Below are positions 1-6,787 of a DNA stretch of 59,213 bases, one piece after another. The stretch lies in NCBI GenBank assembly GCA_903825435.1, contig CAIKAP010000089.1:1-59213 (forward strand), given 5' to 3'. Origin of the DNA: an uncultured Verrucomicrobiota bacterium (GTDB taxonomy: Bacteria; Verrucomicrobiota; Verrucomicrobiia; Palsa-1439). Below the pieces are notes generated by a model that saw only the letters and a program-made list of their open reading frames with translations, made no database searches and was not told the DNA's origin. Every line of letters begins with the position of its first letter. Positions within the stretch are counted from its first letter, which is position 1. A program made the translations under genes and the position numbers.

Positions 1-141
1 ACGACGCTGAGGAATGGATGAAAAAGCAAAAGCCAGCAGGCCCATCTTTCGGAGCCACTCAAAGCCGCCAAAGCGCAGGAGTCGCACCGCGTCCCTACAA
101 ACTCCCCGGATGGCTTGCACCGCCGGACTCACTGGCTCAGA
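1..141. repeat. Direct terminal repeat, left copy (circular-contig overlap)
   Basis: These bases are identical to 59073-59213. The reading frame of the gene at 57731 continues in phase across the joint, so the repeat is the overlap of a closed circular assembly, not a real duplication. The unique circle is 59,072 bp. An overlap of exactly 141 is also the size of a common assembler k-mer. Confidence 0.95.
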
Positions 142-167
142 AGTTCGTCAACTCGCTCGGTTCCTGA
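1..167 (+). CDS. 3' end of Pro/Ala-rich late protein (rest at 57731-59213)
   Basis: Last part of a gene split by the arbitrary cut of a circular genome. Reading enters in mid-codon, passes through EEWMKKQKP and stops at TGA 165-167. Joined with 57731-59072 it gives one protein of 502 residues. The part not duplicated at the other end adds only KFVNSLGS. It closes the late operon and meets the minus-strand gene 172-603 tail to tail, with 4 bases between the two stops. See the entry at 57731 for the protein. Confidence 0.85.
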   Translation, partial: DAEEWMKKQKPAGPSFGATQSRQSAGVAPRPYKLPGWLAPPDSLAQKFVNSLGS

Positions 168-171
168 CCGG

Positions 172-603
172 TCATCCCAACTCGGGATACTTCCGCAGGA
201 ACTTCTCGCAGACGCGATCCGTCGCCGGGATTCCGTTCACGGCGACGCCATCGAGCAACTCGCGCACGTCGGCGCGTAGTTCTTCCAGCAATTCTCTCTG
301 ATAATCGGCATCATTTCGCATCATCCTCACATCTGATTGAAGATAGTCGTTCTCCTCACGCAGCCTCTTCACTTTCGCCCGTAGCAGCGGAACACATGTG
401 CAATGGCGCTCGTCGCAGTCGCAACGCTCATCCATCGCGCCAAACGTGGCGTTCTCCACGTCTTCCTTGTAGGCGCGGAGGCTTTCAATCACTTGGCACA
501 ATAGAGTTTCAATATCATTGGCGCGTTCCAGCGGAACAAACAGATCATCCCTGCCGACAATCGCAACCGCCGCAGCTTCTGAAAGTGTCATCTTGTTGCT
601 CAT
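172..603 (-). CDS. Hypothetical coiled-coil protein with a Cys cluster
   Basis: 143 residues, not recognised. The middle carries a dense metal-ligand-like cluster (CDCDERHCTC). It is followed by a predicted coiled coil of about 45 residues rich in Leu, Glu, Arg and Lys (LLRAKVKRLREENDYLQ). The chosen ATG at 603 lies 5 bases after the stop of gene 609-1112. A TTG at 612 overlapping that stop is possible but less likely. The two genes form a minus-strand pair at the edge of the late region. A small regulator or structural partner is possible, but nothing shows a function. Confidence 0.6.
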   Translation of the reverse strand: MSNKMTLSEAAAVAIVGRDDLFVPLERANDIETLLCQVIESLRAYKEDVENATFGAMDERCDCDERHCTCVPLLRAKVKRLREENDYLQSDVRMMRNDADYQRELLEELRADVRELLDGVAVNGIPATDRVCEKFLRKYPELG

Positions 604-608
604 GGCTT

Positions 609-1112
609 TCAATTTCCCTTCCCGCTCATCCGCCGTGCCCGGTGAACAATCGCCGCCGCCAGCCGCGGCACGAACTCATCGAGCCACTTCTGCTCATCCG
701 CATCCGGCAGCAACGAGGCATCAGCCTGCGGCAAAATCCAAGACGCCACCCACGGCAGACTGGTCGGCATCGACGGCATGGTGAAATCAAGCCCGGTGTC
801 AACCGTGTGGCCCACCTTCAAAATCTCGTCCGTGACATTCAGATAATGGCTATCCATCATTTCCCACGCCTCCGCAGCACCAGCCACGGACCAGGCGCAG
901 ACGCAGAACGCGACCACTGCGTCCTTCCCGCGCCGCACATCAAAGACGACAACGCCATTACCACGCTGTATGATAGTGCGCCATGAACCACCACCAGGCA
1001 CCAGATCGCCGCTCTTGACGACCATCGGGATCAGTGAACTGATTTCGTCACGCTCGAAACGAGCGATTGGGATAAGAATGGAAAGGCCGGTGTTTATGGA
1101 CAGATGTATCAT
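609..1112 (-). CDS. Hypothetical protein, 167 aa
   Basis: Not recognised. The sequence is mixed alpha/beta with a hydrophobic stretch (VVVFDVRRGKDAVVAFCVCAWSVAG) near residues 55-75. The C-terminus is basic and alanine-rich (FVPRLAAAIVHRARRMSG) and probably helical. The ATG at 1112 overlaps the stop of a 15-codon open frame upstream (1109-1156) as ATGA. That overlap suggests translational coupling and supports this start. First of two minus-strand genes (the next is 172-603), downstream of a cassette-like region. Confidence 0.6.
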   Translation of the reverse strand: MIHLSINTGLSILIPIARFERDEISSLIPMVVKSGDLVPGGGSWRTIIQRGNGVVVFDVRRGKDAVVAFCVCAWSVAGAAEAWEMMDSHYLNVTDEILKVGHTVDTGLDFTMPSMPTSLPWVASWILPQADASLLPDADEQKWLDEFVPRLAAAIVHRARRMSGKGN

Positions 1113-1156
1113 AGTCGTAAGCGTTTAGATATTATCGAGTTATAAGAGATATGCAT
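1109..1156 (-). CDS. Possible 15-aa leader peptide
   Basis: An ATG at 1156 opens a 15-codon frame (MHISYNSIISKRLRL) whose TGA overlaps the ATG of gene 609-1112. It follows AAGG at a plausible ribosome-binding distance, which the gene itself lacks. It could be a coupling leader or chance. Confidence 0.25.
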   Translation of the reverse strand: MHISYNSIISKRLRL

Positions 1157-1165
1157 GACCTGCTA

Positions 1166-1200
1166 CCTTGGCACGGATCGTTCAATAACACTGTTCGGCC
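1166..1200 (-). repeat. End-of-array element, minus copy
   Basis: On the minus strand GGCCGAAC is followed by AACAGTGTTATT (sharing the AAC) and, a few bases on, CCGTGCCAAGG. About 25 of the 30 bases from AAC to AAGG match the sequence that ends the forward cassette array at 21785-21814. Both copies sit just after a cassette gene, and neither has a second palindrome arm. It may mark the point where cassettes join phage backbone. Confidence 0.5.
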
Positions 1201-1202
1201 AA

Positions 1203-1691
1203 TTACTTCATGCGGACATTAGCATCCGTGTCGTTGATCTTGACGTCTAGGAATGTGGCTTGAGTCCACGGAATATCGATCCCGCGAGTTTGCTTTAGCC
1301 AAGCCGATTTGGCATGTCCATCGAACCACGCTATTGGGGTAATAATGCAGCCAATGAGTAGCGCGACTACAAGACGCTCTACGATGAACTCACCAAGTTT
1401 AATGCCACCCGCATCTTGGAGTCTGATTGGCGCTTTGAGCGAATCAATACTAACACCAAAGAACTTAGAGATTACTTCAAGAAGTTCATTGACGATGACG
1501 ACGGGCTTTTTATCGCGGAGATAACCGAGTGGGCCTCCCGCAAGGCTCCTGCCGGAACAGGCGATCTTCCTTGATCCGCCCCATATCAGGCCGGCATTTC
1601 CTTCCGATATTTCGACCTCTACTTGAGAACACAAACTCACGGGAATTCCGCTAAGTTTGATCAGCGTTCCCGCCTCTAATATAGTTTTCAT
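1203..1691 (-). CDS. Hypothetical membrane-anchored protein in reverse cassette array
   Basis: 162 residues, not recognised. The N-terminal part is soluble and beta-rich. Near residues 105-123 there is one hydrophobic helix (VVALLIGCIITPIAWF), and about 40 residues follow it. It is the last gene of the reverse cassette array: the palindrome at 1753-1840 precedes it, and the end-of-array element (1166-1200) begins 3 bases after its stop. Base composition is more AT-rich than the phage core. The opening core (GTTCGTT) has no matching closing core, so this unit is not a clean cassette. Confidence 0.6.
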   Translation of the reverse strand: MKTILEAGTLIKLSGIPVSLCSQVEVEISEGNAGLIWGGSRKIACSGRSLAGGPLGYLRDKKPVVIVNELLEVISKFFGVSIDSLKAPIRLQDAGGIKLGEFIVERLVVALLIGCIITPIAWFDGHAKSAWLKQTRGIDIPWTQATFLDVKINDTDANVRMK

Positions 1692-1752
1692 GTTTCCGAT
1701 AGCTAGCAGCCAGTGACCACTCTAGGGCAGGTCGCGCCCTCAAAATCAAGAC

Positions 1753-1840
1753 AACGAACAAGCCGTGGGAGAGCGACGCCGAGAAACCCCACAGTTAATC
1801 CGGGCTACTTTCGCGGCGCGCCTCCACAGCGGCGTTCTGC
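1753..1840 (-). repeat. attC-like site r3 (reverse array)
   Basis: Read on the minus strand, the left core is GCAGAAC and the right core GTTCGTT. Inner arms pair as GTGG.AG.GCG.CGCCG against GTGGGAGAGCGACGCCG, with the extra bases all in the right arm. CTTGTT precedes the right crossover. The left core is the exact complement of the core opening this cassette at site r2 (GTTCTGC), and the match extends to 8 bases. Confidence 0.75.
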
Positions 1841-2076
1841 TGATACAATTCATCGACGTGGCAGACATAGGGAGCGCATTTTCCCCGGCGGATCATGGCC
1901 CATATCCCCGCGACGGCTAACACCTCGACGTTGCGCCGTTCCTTTTTGTAGCGCATTCCTCCGCTGGGGGTCCATGTTGCTTTGCTGGCCCGATGAGTGG
2001 CCGGGCCAAGCAGAACCAGGCGTGGGACTCGACCCGCACCAGCGGGCGTGTCAGTTTTGGAAGTCGGGGCTTTCAT
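1795..2076 (-). CDS. Hypothetical cassette protein, 93 aa
   Basis: Not assigned to a family. The conserved-looking core is MRYKKERRNVEVLAVAGIWAMIRR followed by a short acidic stretch (HVDELYQQ), a style seen in small phage proteins of unknown role. The ATG at 2076 overlaps the TGA of gene 2073-2288 as ATGA, and it lies in the loop of palindrome r2. The first 25 or so residues are therefore encoded by the right arm of that site. The C-terminus runs into site r3. A complete cassette by the core rule (GTTCTGC opens, GCAGAAC closes). Confidence 0.6.
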   Translation of the reverse strand: MKAPTSKTDTPAGAGRVPRLVLLGPATHRASKATWTPSGGMRYKKERRNVEVLAVAGIWAMIRRGKCAPYVCHVDELYQQNAAVEARRESSPD

Positions 2077-2112
2077 GGCGCTGGTTTGGTCGAGTCCACA
2101 TGAGCGTTCGGC
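2010..2112 (-). repeat. attC-like site r2 (reverse array)
   Basis: On the minus strand the left core is GCCGAAC and the right core GTTCTGC. Arms are GTGG.ACTCGACC and ACCAGCG, paired with CGCTGGT and GGTCGAGTCCCAC. One extra G lies in the right arm. The left arm closely resembles that of forward site p2 (16966-17067). The core opening this cassette at r1 (GTTCGAC) pairs with GCCGAAC at 6 of 7 bases. Confidence 0.75.
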
Positions 2113-2288
2113 AGAAAAGGAACCACAAATTTTAACCGTTGATCGCCGCAATTGGAAATCCCGAAGAATTCACGATTTGCAACAATCCCAATATCAAAGG
2201 AAACAATATCAGGAATGTCACATCCCGCATCTTCGCATCCCTTGCGAATTTGATTCAGAACAGAAAACACAAACAATTGTATAGTCAT
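2073..2288 (-). CDS. Hypothetical protein, 71 aa, divergent from Trypco2-like gene
   Basis: Not recognised with confidence. The last third (QRLKFVVPFLP) resembles the C-terminal strand of Trypco2-type proteins such as its neighbour (NRIRFTVPIHY), so it could be a diverged or partial relative. That resemblance is weak. Its start codon shares the bases CATG with the start of the plus-strand gene 2287-2610, so the two genes diverge from a single overlapping start with no room between them for promoters. Its end lies in the left arm of site r2. Confidence 0.5.
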   Translation of the reverse strand: MTIQLFVFSVLNQIRKGCEDAGCDIPDIVSFDIGIVANREFFGISNCGDQRLKFVVPFLPNAHVDSTKPAP

Positions 2289-2610
2289 GGAATTAGATTA
2301 TTTTGTTGAGACCACATTGACACAGATCCTTGGCGGCGTGGCAAAGGCCAAGGAGAAGTTCGGAAGCCAAGTTGGCATTAGCACTAAACACCCAAGCGGA
2401 ACAGTTGCTGTTGCCGAAGACAGCCAAGGATGGCTTGCGTATCTGGTTGAGTTTAACATTGAGGTTTCCGCGTCTTCCAAAGGGAACGGAAAGATCAAAG
2501 TAGGGTGGGCGGCGATAGGAGCCGGTGCCGGAGGTGAAGCCTCTAGAAAGTCCTCGCATACCAACCGCATTCGATTTACCGTTCCTATTCATTACAGCAA
2601 GGTCCACTAA
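2287..2610 (+). CDS. Trypco2-like protein
   Basis: 107 residues matching the layout of the trypsin-co-occurring domain 2 family. There is an N-terminal helix with LTQILGGVAKAKEKFG, a central beta hairpin (LVEFNIEVSAS), a lysine/glycine stretch ending in a Gly/Ala-rich turn (IGAGAGGEA), and a final strand NRIRFTVPIHY. The family is known from predicted bacterial conflict systems, often beside trypsin-like proteases. No protease is encoded nearby, so a role as decoy, inhibitor or stand-alone effector is only inference. It lies on the plus strand inside the reverse cassette array, between sites r1 and r2. No Shine-Dalgarno is visible. Confidence 0.65.
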   Translation: MELDYFVETTLTQILGGVAKAKEKFGSQVGISTKHPSGTVAVAEDSQGWLAYLVEFNIEVSASSKGNGKIKVGWAAIGAGAGGEASRKSSHTNRIRFTVPIHYSKVH

Positions 2611-2619
2611 AATGAAGAG

Positions 2620-2715
2620 GTCGAACAAGACGTGGCTGGACAACCGGCGCGAGCTTCTCAGTTTCATTTCAACCTCCATTCAACATCCGCCAGTGCCAGC
2701 ACATCGGCGTTCGAA
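2620..2715 (-). repeat. attC-like site r1 (reverse array)
   Basis: On the minus strand the left core is TTCGAAC and the right core GTTCGAC, preceded by CGTCTT. The inner arms pair GTG.CTGG with CCAGCCAC, leaving one extra G in the right arm as in p4 and p5. The stop codon of gene 2664-3005 lies inside the palindrome. No opening core for the upstream unit was found, so r1 marks the array edge. Confidence 0.65.
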
Positions 2716-3005
2716 GAATCCAAAACCGAGATCCGCAATCCGTCACCAGAACGCGACACTGTGAAGGCATTGCCAGTCAGGACGATCTCACGACCGGCTG
2801 ACGCACCGACCGCTCGCGCCGATTCCTCGCGCTCGATAGCCTCCGACAGCGCACGCTGCAGGAACTCAGAGCGATACCGCGCCGCCGCATTCGGTGCCAG
2901 GGCACAGTAAATCGACTGCAAGGCCCGCCCTGACTCCTTGGCAAGCCAGGCGGGTTTCAGCCCTAGCGCCTTCAATCGCGGTGTCATTTCTTCAAAGCGG
3001 ACCAT
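2664..3005 (-). CDS. Putative HTH regulator
   Basis: 113 residues. The first 45 fit a Cro/CI-like helix-turn-helix: MTPRLKALGLKPAWLAKESGRALQSIYCALAP, with the recognition region AKESGRALQSIY. A helical linker rich in Arg and Ala follows, then a beta-rich C-terminus (REIVLTGNAFTVSRSGDGLRISVLD). It is transcribed away from the early plus-strand operon that begins at 3127, from a shared AT-rich gap (3006-3126). This placement suggests it controls the early switch. An AATTATTTTCG motif shared with two other regulatory gaps lies 36 bases upstream. Confidence 0.6.
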   Translation of the reverse strand: MVRFEEMTPRLKALGLKPAWLAKESGRALQSIYCALAPNAAARYRSEFLQRALSEAIEREESARAVGASAGREIVLTGNAFTVSRSGDGLRISVLDSSNADVLALADVEWRLK

Positions 3006-3040
3006 GCGGGCACTATAACCACCGATTCAGCCCCTACAAG

Positions 3041-3051
3041 AATTATTTTCG
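3041..3051 (-). promoter_or_regulatory. Shared AT-rich promoter-like motif, copy 1
   Basis: On the minus strand this reads CGAAAATAATT. The same 11 bases occur at 20095-20105 (minus), and CGAAAATAAAT occurs at 20590-20600 (plus). Each copy lies 35-80 bases upstream of a small regulatory gene or operon. It may be part of an early promoter or an operator. Confidence 0.35.
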
Positions 3052-3126
3052 GCAAATTGAAAAATAAATGTGGACACGGGACGGAAAATAACCATTATTC
3101 GCTCGCAAGCCGCAACATCCCCCACG

Positions 3127-3483
3127 ATGAGCCGAATCCTTCACCTTTTTCCCTGTCGCACCTGCGGTGCCCCGGCGATCATTACGTTTCACCCATTGGC
3201 CGGTGCCCCATACTGCCTGGCCGAATGCTCGGCCCGGTTCGACTGCCCATCATGGGACATGACCCGCTGGCACTTCAACGAGGCCGACGCCGCGCAGGCG
3301 TGGAACGAGGGGCGAATACTTTCCGATCCTGAGCCGGGGGTGAGGTCTCCGGTCAAAACGCACTCCACTGATCCATGGGGGAATCAAGCTAACAATGAGA
3401 CTCAGGGTCGGAATCCCACTCTCGCGGAAAGCCAAGTGGCCGCGCCGCAGCCAAACCGAACCACACCCCAACATGCCCGCTAA
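3127..3483 (+). CDS. Zinc-ribbon protein resembling Lar-type antirestriction proteins
   Basis: 118 residues. The first 60 form a compact zinc-binding module with Cys pairs (PCRTCG near residue 10, CLAEC and a further Cys 15-30 residues on), followed by W..NEADAAQAWNEG. Cys-X2-Cys-Gly, a second Cys pair and a terminal A..AWN are typical of Lar restriction-alleviation-like proteins. The rest is low-complexity and partly encodes the leader of the next gene. First gene of the early plus-strand operon. An ATG at 3070 is possible but would overlap the regulatory gap. The function is inferred only from the zinc pattern. Confidence 0.55.
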   Translation: MSRILHLFPCRTCGAPAIITFHPLAGAPYCLAECSARFDCPSWDMTRWHFNEADAAQAWNEGRILSDPEPGVRSPVKTHSTDPWGNQANNETQGRNPTLAESQVAAPQPNRTTPQHAR

Positions 3484-3616
3484 AAAGAAAGCGCCAGCAC
3501 CGAAGGCACCGCCCATGAAGGCACCCCCGATGGCACCGAAAGCACCCGCGAAAGCGATGCCGCCGATGCCCAAAGGAATGCCACCCATGGGACCGCCGAT
3601 GAAAGGCCGCTGCTGA
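3473..3616 (+). CDS. Small Lys/Pro/Ala/Met-rich basic protein
   Basis: 47 residues made almost entirely of K, P, A, M and G (MPAKKKAPAPKAPPMKAPPM and similar repeats). It overlaps the end of gene 3127-3483 by 11 bases. The composition recalls basic DNA-binding tails, but it may be a low-complexity open frame in GC-rich DNA. Confidence 0.4.
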   Translation: MPAKKKAPAPKAPPMKAPPMAPKAPAKAMPPMPKGMPPMGPPMKGRC

Positions 3617-3666
3617 ACACCCAGGCCGGCGGCGCCCACCAAAGCGCCGCCGGCCAACTTCCACCC

Positions 3667-3849
3667 ATGCCGATCATGAGCGCCGAGGCCTCCATAGCCA
3701 CCTACAGCGACGAAGCCCTGCTGGATGCCGCCCAGCAACTCCGCAACCACGAACGCGCCGGCTGGCCTAATTCGTGGGAAGCGAAGCGACTGCTGGCAAT
3801 CCTGCGCGAAATCCGCCGCCGCGGCCTCGACCGCCAACCCCAAGAATGA
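3667..3849 (+). CDS. Hypothetical small helical protein, 60 aa
   Basis: Not recognised. Likely two helices (SDEALLDAAQQLRNHER and EAKRLLAILREIRRRG) joined by a short turn. The start is at 3667 or at the ATG three codons later. The stop overlaps the ATG of the next gene as ATGA, the pattern used throughout this early operon, which supports it as a real gene. Confidence 0.55.
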   Translation: MPIMSAEASIATYSDEALLDAAQQLRNHERAGWPNSWEAKRLLAILREIRRRGLDRQPQE

Positions 3850-4070
3850 CCCATGCCGAGTTCAACTCCATACCGTGGTCCGAGATTCCGCTCGGATGGG
3901 ATTGTATCGCCTACTTCAATCATGATGACCCGGAAGCCGTCATATGCATGCGCCAGCACATCGCCCGCGGCAAGCGACCGATCCTCGCACACGACAAGCG
4001 CCGCCTGAGCGTGTGGCTGCCGACAATCCCGCTTTTCACCGATCCTCAACCCCCGCCACCCAAACCATGA
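3846..4070 (+). CDS. Hypothetical protein, 74 aa
   Basis: Not recognised. It has two Trp-rich strands (IPWSEIPLGWDCIAYF) and a basic helix (RQHIARGKRPILAHDKRR). The ATGA overlaps at both ends tie it into the early operon and fix the start. Ends with a Pro run that is partly dictated by the leader of the next gene. Confidence 0.55.
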   Translation: MTHAEFNSIPWSEIPLGWDCIAYFNHDDPEAVICMRQHIARGKRPILAHDKRRLSVWLPTIPLFTDPQPPPPKP

Positions 4071-4363
4071 GTGCAGCCACCAGCAAAAGCGCCATCGCAT
4101 GCCAGGCCCGCAGGAAAGCGCAAGGCCTCTGCATCCGGTGCGGCCAGCCACAGCACCCGAAATCAAAGAACCACTGCAAAAGGTGCCGCGCCCTCTGCGC
4201 CGACTACACCCGCAACCGGTACAGAGCAAAGCAAGGAATCCCGCTCGACGCTCCAATGGCCATCCACGGGAAAAAGCGGGCACAGCACCGACTCTGCACC
4301 GAATTGGCTGCAGCATTCACCCGCGCAATCTCACGCATAACGCAACCAACCCCCACCCCATGA
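4067..4363 (+). CDS. Small zinc-finger-like protein, 98 aa
   Basis: Residues about 20-45 carry two Cys pairs (LCIRCGQPQ, then HCKRCRALC) spaced as in a zinc finger. A basic segment (RNRYRAKQG) typical of nucleic-acid contact follows. The N- and C-terminal parts look unstructured. Overlaps its neighbours by ATGA on both sides. Probably a DNA- or RNA-binding accessory protein, but no family can be named. Confidence 0.55.
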   Translation: MSAATSKSAIACQARRKAQGLCIRCGQPQHPKSKNHCKRCRALCADYTRNRYRAKQGIPLDAPMAIHGKKRAQHRLCTELAAAFTRAISRITQPTPTP

Positions 4364-4530
4364 CCACAGACCCCATGCCCTACATCATCAGCGCCGCCAT
4401 GGTTGGCACTGCCCTCGGCTACGGCACCGCCCGCTGGCAGTTCCGCCACCTCATCAAACGCGCCAACGCGGACTTGCGAGCCAACATCGAACGCTGGATC
4501 CGCAATAGCCAGAACGGCCCGAGACTCTGA
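4360..4530 (+). CDS. Small membrane protein, 56 aa
   Basis: One N-terminal membrane helix (MPYIISAAMVGTALGYGTA) is followed by a basic cytoplasmic-type tail (WQFRHLIKRANADLRANIERW). Starts by ATGA overlap with the gene before it. The size and topology resemble small phage membrane proteins of many roles. Confidence 0.5.
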   Translation: MTTDPMPYIISAAMVGTALGYGTARWQFRHLIKRANADLRANIERWIRNSQNGPRL

Positions 4531-4556
4531 AACCGAACCTACCGAAAGCAACCGCC

Positions 4557-4841
4557 ATGAAATACCAAATCATCATCACCAGAATCGACACCAAAAAAAC
4601 CACCAAGCGCGGAGAATACACCGTCATCGACAAGGTGCCGTGGACGCAGAAAGAATTGAGCAAAGCAAGCGACGAAATCTACGGCACATCCGTCAATTTT
4701 TTGAACGAGAATCCGCTGCGTGAAGTGCGCGGGTACGCGCCCAACTACGAAGCGCTGGAAAGCGTCAGCACGCAGGTTTTACAACAGGAAGTCGAAGACC
4801 TCGACCTCGCCGCCGTCATCAAGGCCATCAACAAACTCTGA
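4557..4841 (+). CDS. Hypothetical protein, 94 aa
   Basis: Not recognised. It opens with a beta strand (KYQIIITRID) and contains PWTQKELSKASDEIYG, followed by acidic helices (LQQEVEDLDLAAVIKAINKL). The leader (AACCGCC before ATG) has no Shine-Dalgarno. It lies two genes before the Bet-like recombinase, so an accessory recombination role is possible but unproven. Confidence 0.5.
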   Translation: MKYQIIITRIDTKKTTKRGEYTVIDKVPWTQKELSKASDEIYGTSVNFLNENPLREVRGYAPNYEALESVSTQVLQQEVEDLDLAAVIKAINKL

Positions 4842-4868
4842 CTCTCTCCACAACCCCCAACCAACACC

Positions 4869-5732
4869 ATGAAAGAAACAACCGCATTAATCCTGAAAGG
4901 TGCCGGATACGGCATCGAAATCGACCCGTCAGCCGAAACCACCAAGCTCCGCATCCTCAAGGAAGCGGCGCTCATCTTCGAGGTCAACGACCCGACCGCC
5001 TGCGCCGCAGCCCGCATCCAACTCGACCAACTGTCCAGCATGCGAATCCTCGTCGAGAAATCCCGCACCGAGGTCAAGAAGCCAGTCCTACAAGTCGGAC
5101 GCGACATCGACAGCAAGGCCGCTGACTTCGTCGCCGACATCCTGCTGGCCGAGGCCCGAGTTAGGAAGCTGATGGAGGACTACGCCGCCAAGGTCGAAGC
5201 CGAGCGCCAGCGAGTCCTGCGCGAGATGGAAGCCAAGCGCCGGGAGGAGGAGAGCCAAGAAGCACTGCGCCAGCAAGCCGCCCGCGAGGTCGAGCGCCAG
5301 CGCCAGGAAGCGGAGCAGGCCGCCGAAGCCGCCCGCCACGCTGCCGAGGAAGCGGAATGGAACGCCACCACGCCCGAGGAGGAAGCCGCCGCAGCCAAGG
5401 CAGCGGAAGCCGCCGCCGAAACAGCCAGGCTGGCACAGATGGCCGCCGATAGGCAGCGCCAAGAAGATGCCGCCCGCGCCGCCGCCGTGTGCGAAGCATC
5501 GCTGGCCGCCACCGCCGCACCGGTCATGGTGCCGGAAAAGGTCAAGGGTGCCAAGATGGTGACAGACTTCACGGTCACCGACCTCGACGCGCTCTACCAT
5601 TGGGACGCGCAAATGGTGTCTATGAGCGTGCGCCGCATGGAAATCCTAGCCGCTATCGAGCGGCTGACGGTCGGCGAAGAATTGCCCGCGATCCCCGGCC
5701 TGAACATCTTCCGCAAGCCGGTCGTCCGGTAA
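4869..5732 (+). CDS. Long coiled-coil protein upstream of the Bet-like gene
   Basis: 287 residues. An N-terminal alpha/beta part (1-90) is followed by a long alanine-, glutamate- and arginine-rich coiled coil (about 100-215, with many QR/EAE heptads). A short C-terminal domain contains FTVTDLDALYHWDAQMVSMSVRR. Coiled-coil proteins of this design often sit directly before phage single-strand annealing proteins. This one ends 29 bases before the Bet-like gene, so it is probably part of the recombination or replication module. The coiled coil could scaffold a complex. The leader AACCAACACC before the ATG lacks a Shine-Dalgarno. Confidence 0.6.
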   Translation: MKETTALILKGAGYGIEIDPSAETTKLRILKEAALIFEVNDPTACAAARIQLDQLSSMRILVEKSRTEVKKPVLQVGRDIDSKAADFVADILLAEARVRKLMEDYAAKVEAERQRVLREMEAKRREEESQEALRQQAAREVERQRQEAEQAAEAARHAAEEAEWNATTPEEEAAAAKAAEAAAETARLAQMAADRQRQEDAARAAAVCEASLAATAAPVMVPEKVKGAKMVTDFTVTDLDALYHWDAQMVSMSVRRMEILAAIERLTVGEELPAIPGLNIFRKPVVR

Positions 5733-5761
5733 CCCACTAACCCCAACCAGAAAGCAACAAT

Positions 5762-6787
5762 ATGAACACGCAACTATCCCAACCTGCCCGCCGCAGCGCC
5801 CTAATCACGATGGCGAACCGACTCAACGTCGAACCCGACCAACTACTCAAGAGCCTCAAGGAAACAGTCTGCAAAGGCTGCACCGACTCCGAACTAATGG
5901 CCTTTGGCATCGTCGCTAACGAATACGGCCTCAACCCGTTCATCAAACACATCTACGCATTCCCGGCCAAGGGAGGCGGAATCGTCCCGGTCGTCAGCGT
6001 TGACGGCTGGATCACCATGGCCAACAACCACCCGCAGATGGACGGGCTAGAGTTCGCCGACGAGCACGACGACAAGCGCAACCTCGTCGCTATCACCTGC
6101 TCGATCTACCGCAAGGATCGCGCCCGCCCGGTCGTGGTGAAGGAATACCTCAATGAGTGCCGCCGCAACACCGACCCATGGAAGATGGAACACCGGATGC
6201 TTCGACACAAGGCACTCATTCAGTGCGCTCGCTACGCATTCGGATTCTCAGGCGTCTATGACGAGGACGAGGCCGCAGACATTGCCCGCAGCGGAGGCAT
6301 GCGCGAGACGACTGGCCGCGTGGTGGAAGAAAACCCCTACACCGACCAACCCGCCACCGGGCAACCCGGCCAGCAAGCCGCTGACGCGCCCGAGAAGGCC
6401 GCCCACAAGCCGCGTGGCACCAAGCAGCCGGAATCCGCCCAGGACGCGCCAACCGCCGCACCAGAGCCTCAAACACCCCCACGCAAGCAGATGGTCGACG
6501 ACCTGAAGGCAGCGTTTAAGGCGGCCGGCATCACGGCCCCCTACGCGGTCACCCTCGCCCGATCCGCCGGATTCATGAAAGCGGCAGACGACCGGTGCCG
6601 GAACGAAGCCACTCCCCGCCTGTCCAGCACCAGCGACATGACCGACGCGGAGATGGTCGAGATGTGGCAGGTGCGCGACACCCTGTTCTCCGGCCAACCC
6701 GCCAAGACCGAAACCAAGACCGACGACGACGATGCCGGCGCGGACTACCCGATGGACGGCGAAGGGCAGGAAGGAGGGAACGAGTGA
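5762..6787 (+). CDS. bet: Bet/RecT-type single-strand annealing protein
   Basis: 341 residues, typical for the Red-beta/RecT group. The conserved core lies in residues about 30-170: CTDSELMAFGIVANEYGLNP, then KGGGIVPVVSVDGW, ITMANNHPQMDGLEF, and WKMEHRMLRHKALIQCARYAFG. The C-terminal 150 residues are Pro/Ala-rich and acidic, a usual variable tail. It anneals complementary single strands coated on DNA made by the partner exonuclease. The stop overlaps the ATG of the YqaJ-type nuclease as ATGA, so the two are translationally coupled and form a two-gene recombination system. Confidence 0.9.
   Translation: MNTQLSQPARRSALITMANRLNVEPDQLLKSLKETVCKGCTDSELMAFGIVANEYGLNPFIKHIYAFPAKGGGIVPVVSVDGWITMANNHPQMDGLEFADEHDDKRNLVAITCSIYRKDRARPVVVKEYLNECRRNTDPWKMEHRMLRHKALIQCARYAFGFSGVYDEDEAADIARSGGMRETTGRVVEENPYTDQPATGQPGQQAADAPEKAAHKPRGTKQPESAQDAPTAAPEPQTPPRKQMVDDLKAAFKAAGITAPYAVTLARSAGFMKAADDRCRNEATPRLSSTSDMTDAEMVEMWQVRDTLFSGQPAKTETKTDDDDAGADYPMDGEGQEGGNE

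Noticed and set aside
2293-2679. A 128-codon minus-strand open frame opposite the Trypco2-like gene
   Set aside because: The plus-strand protein matches a known family. The minus frame has no recognisable features and partly covers site r1.
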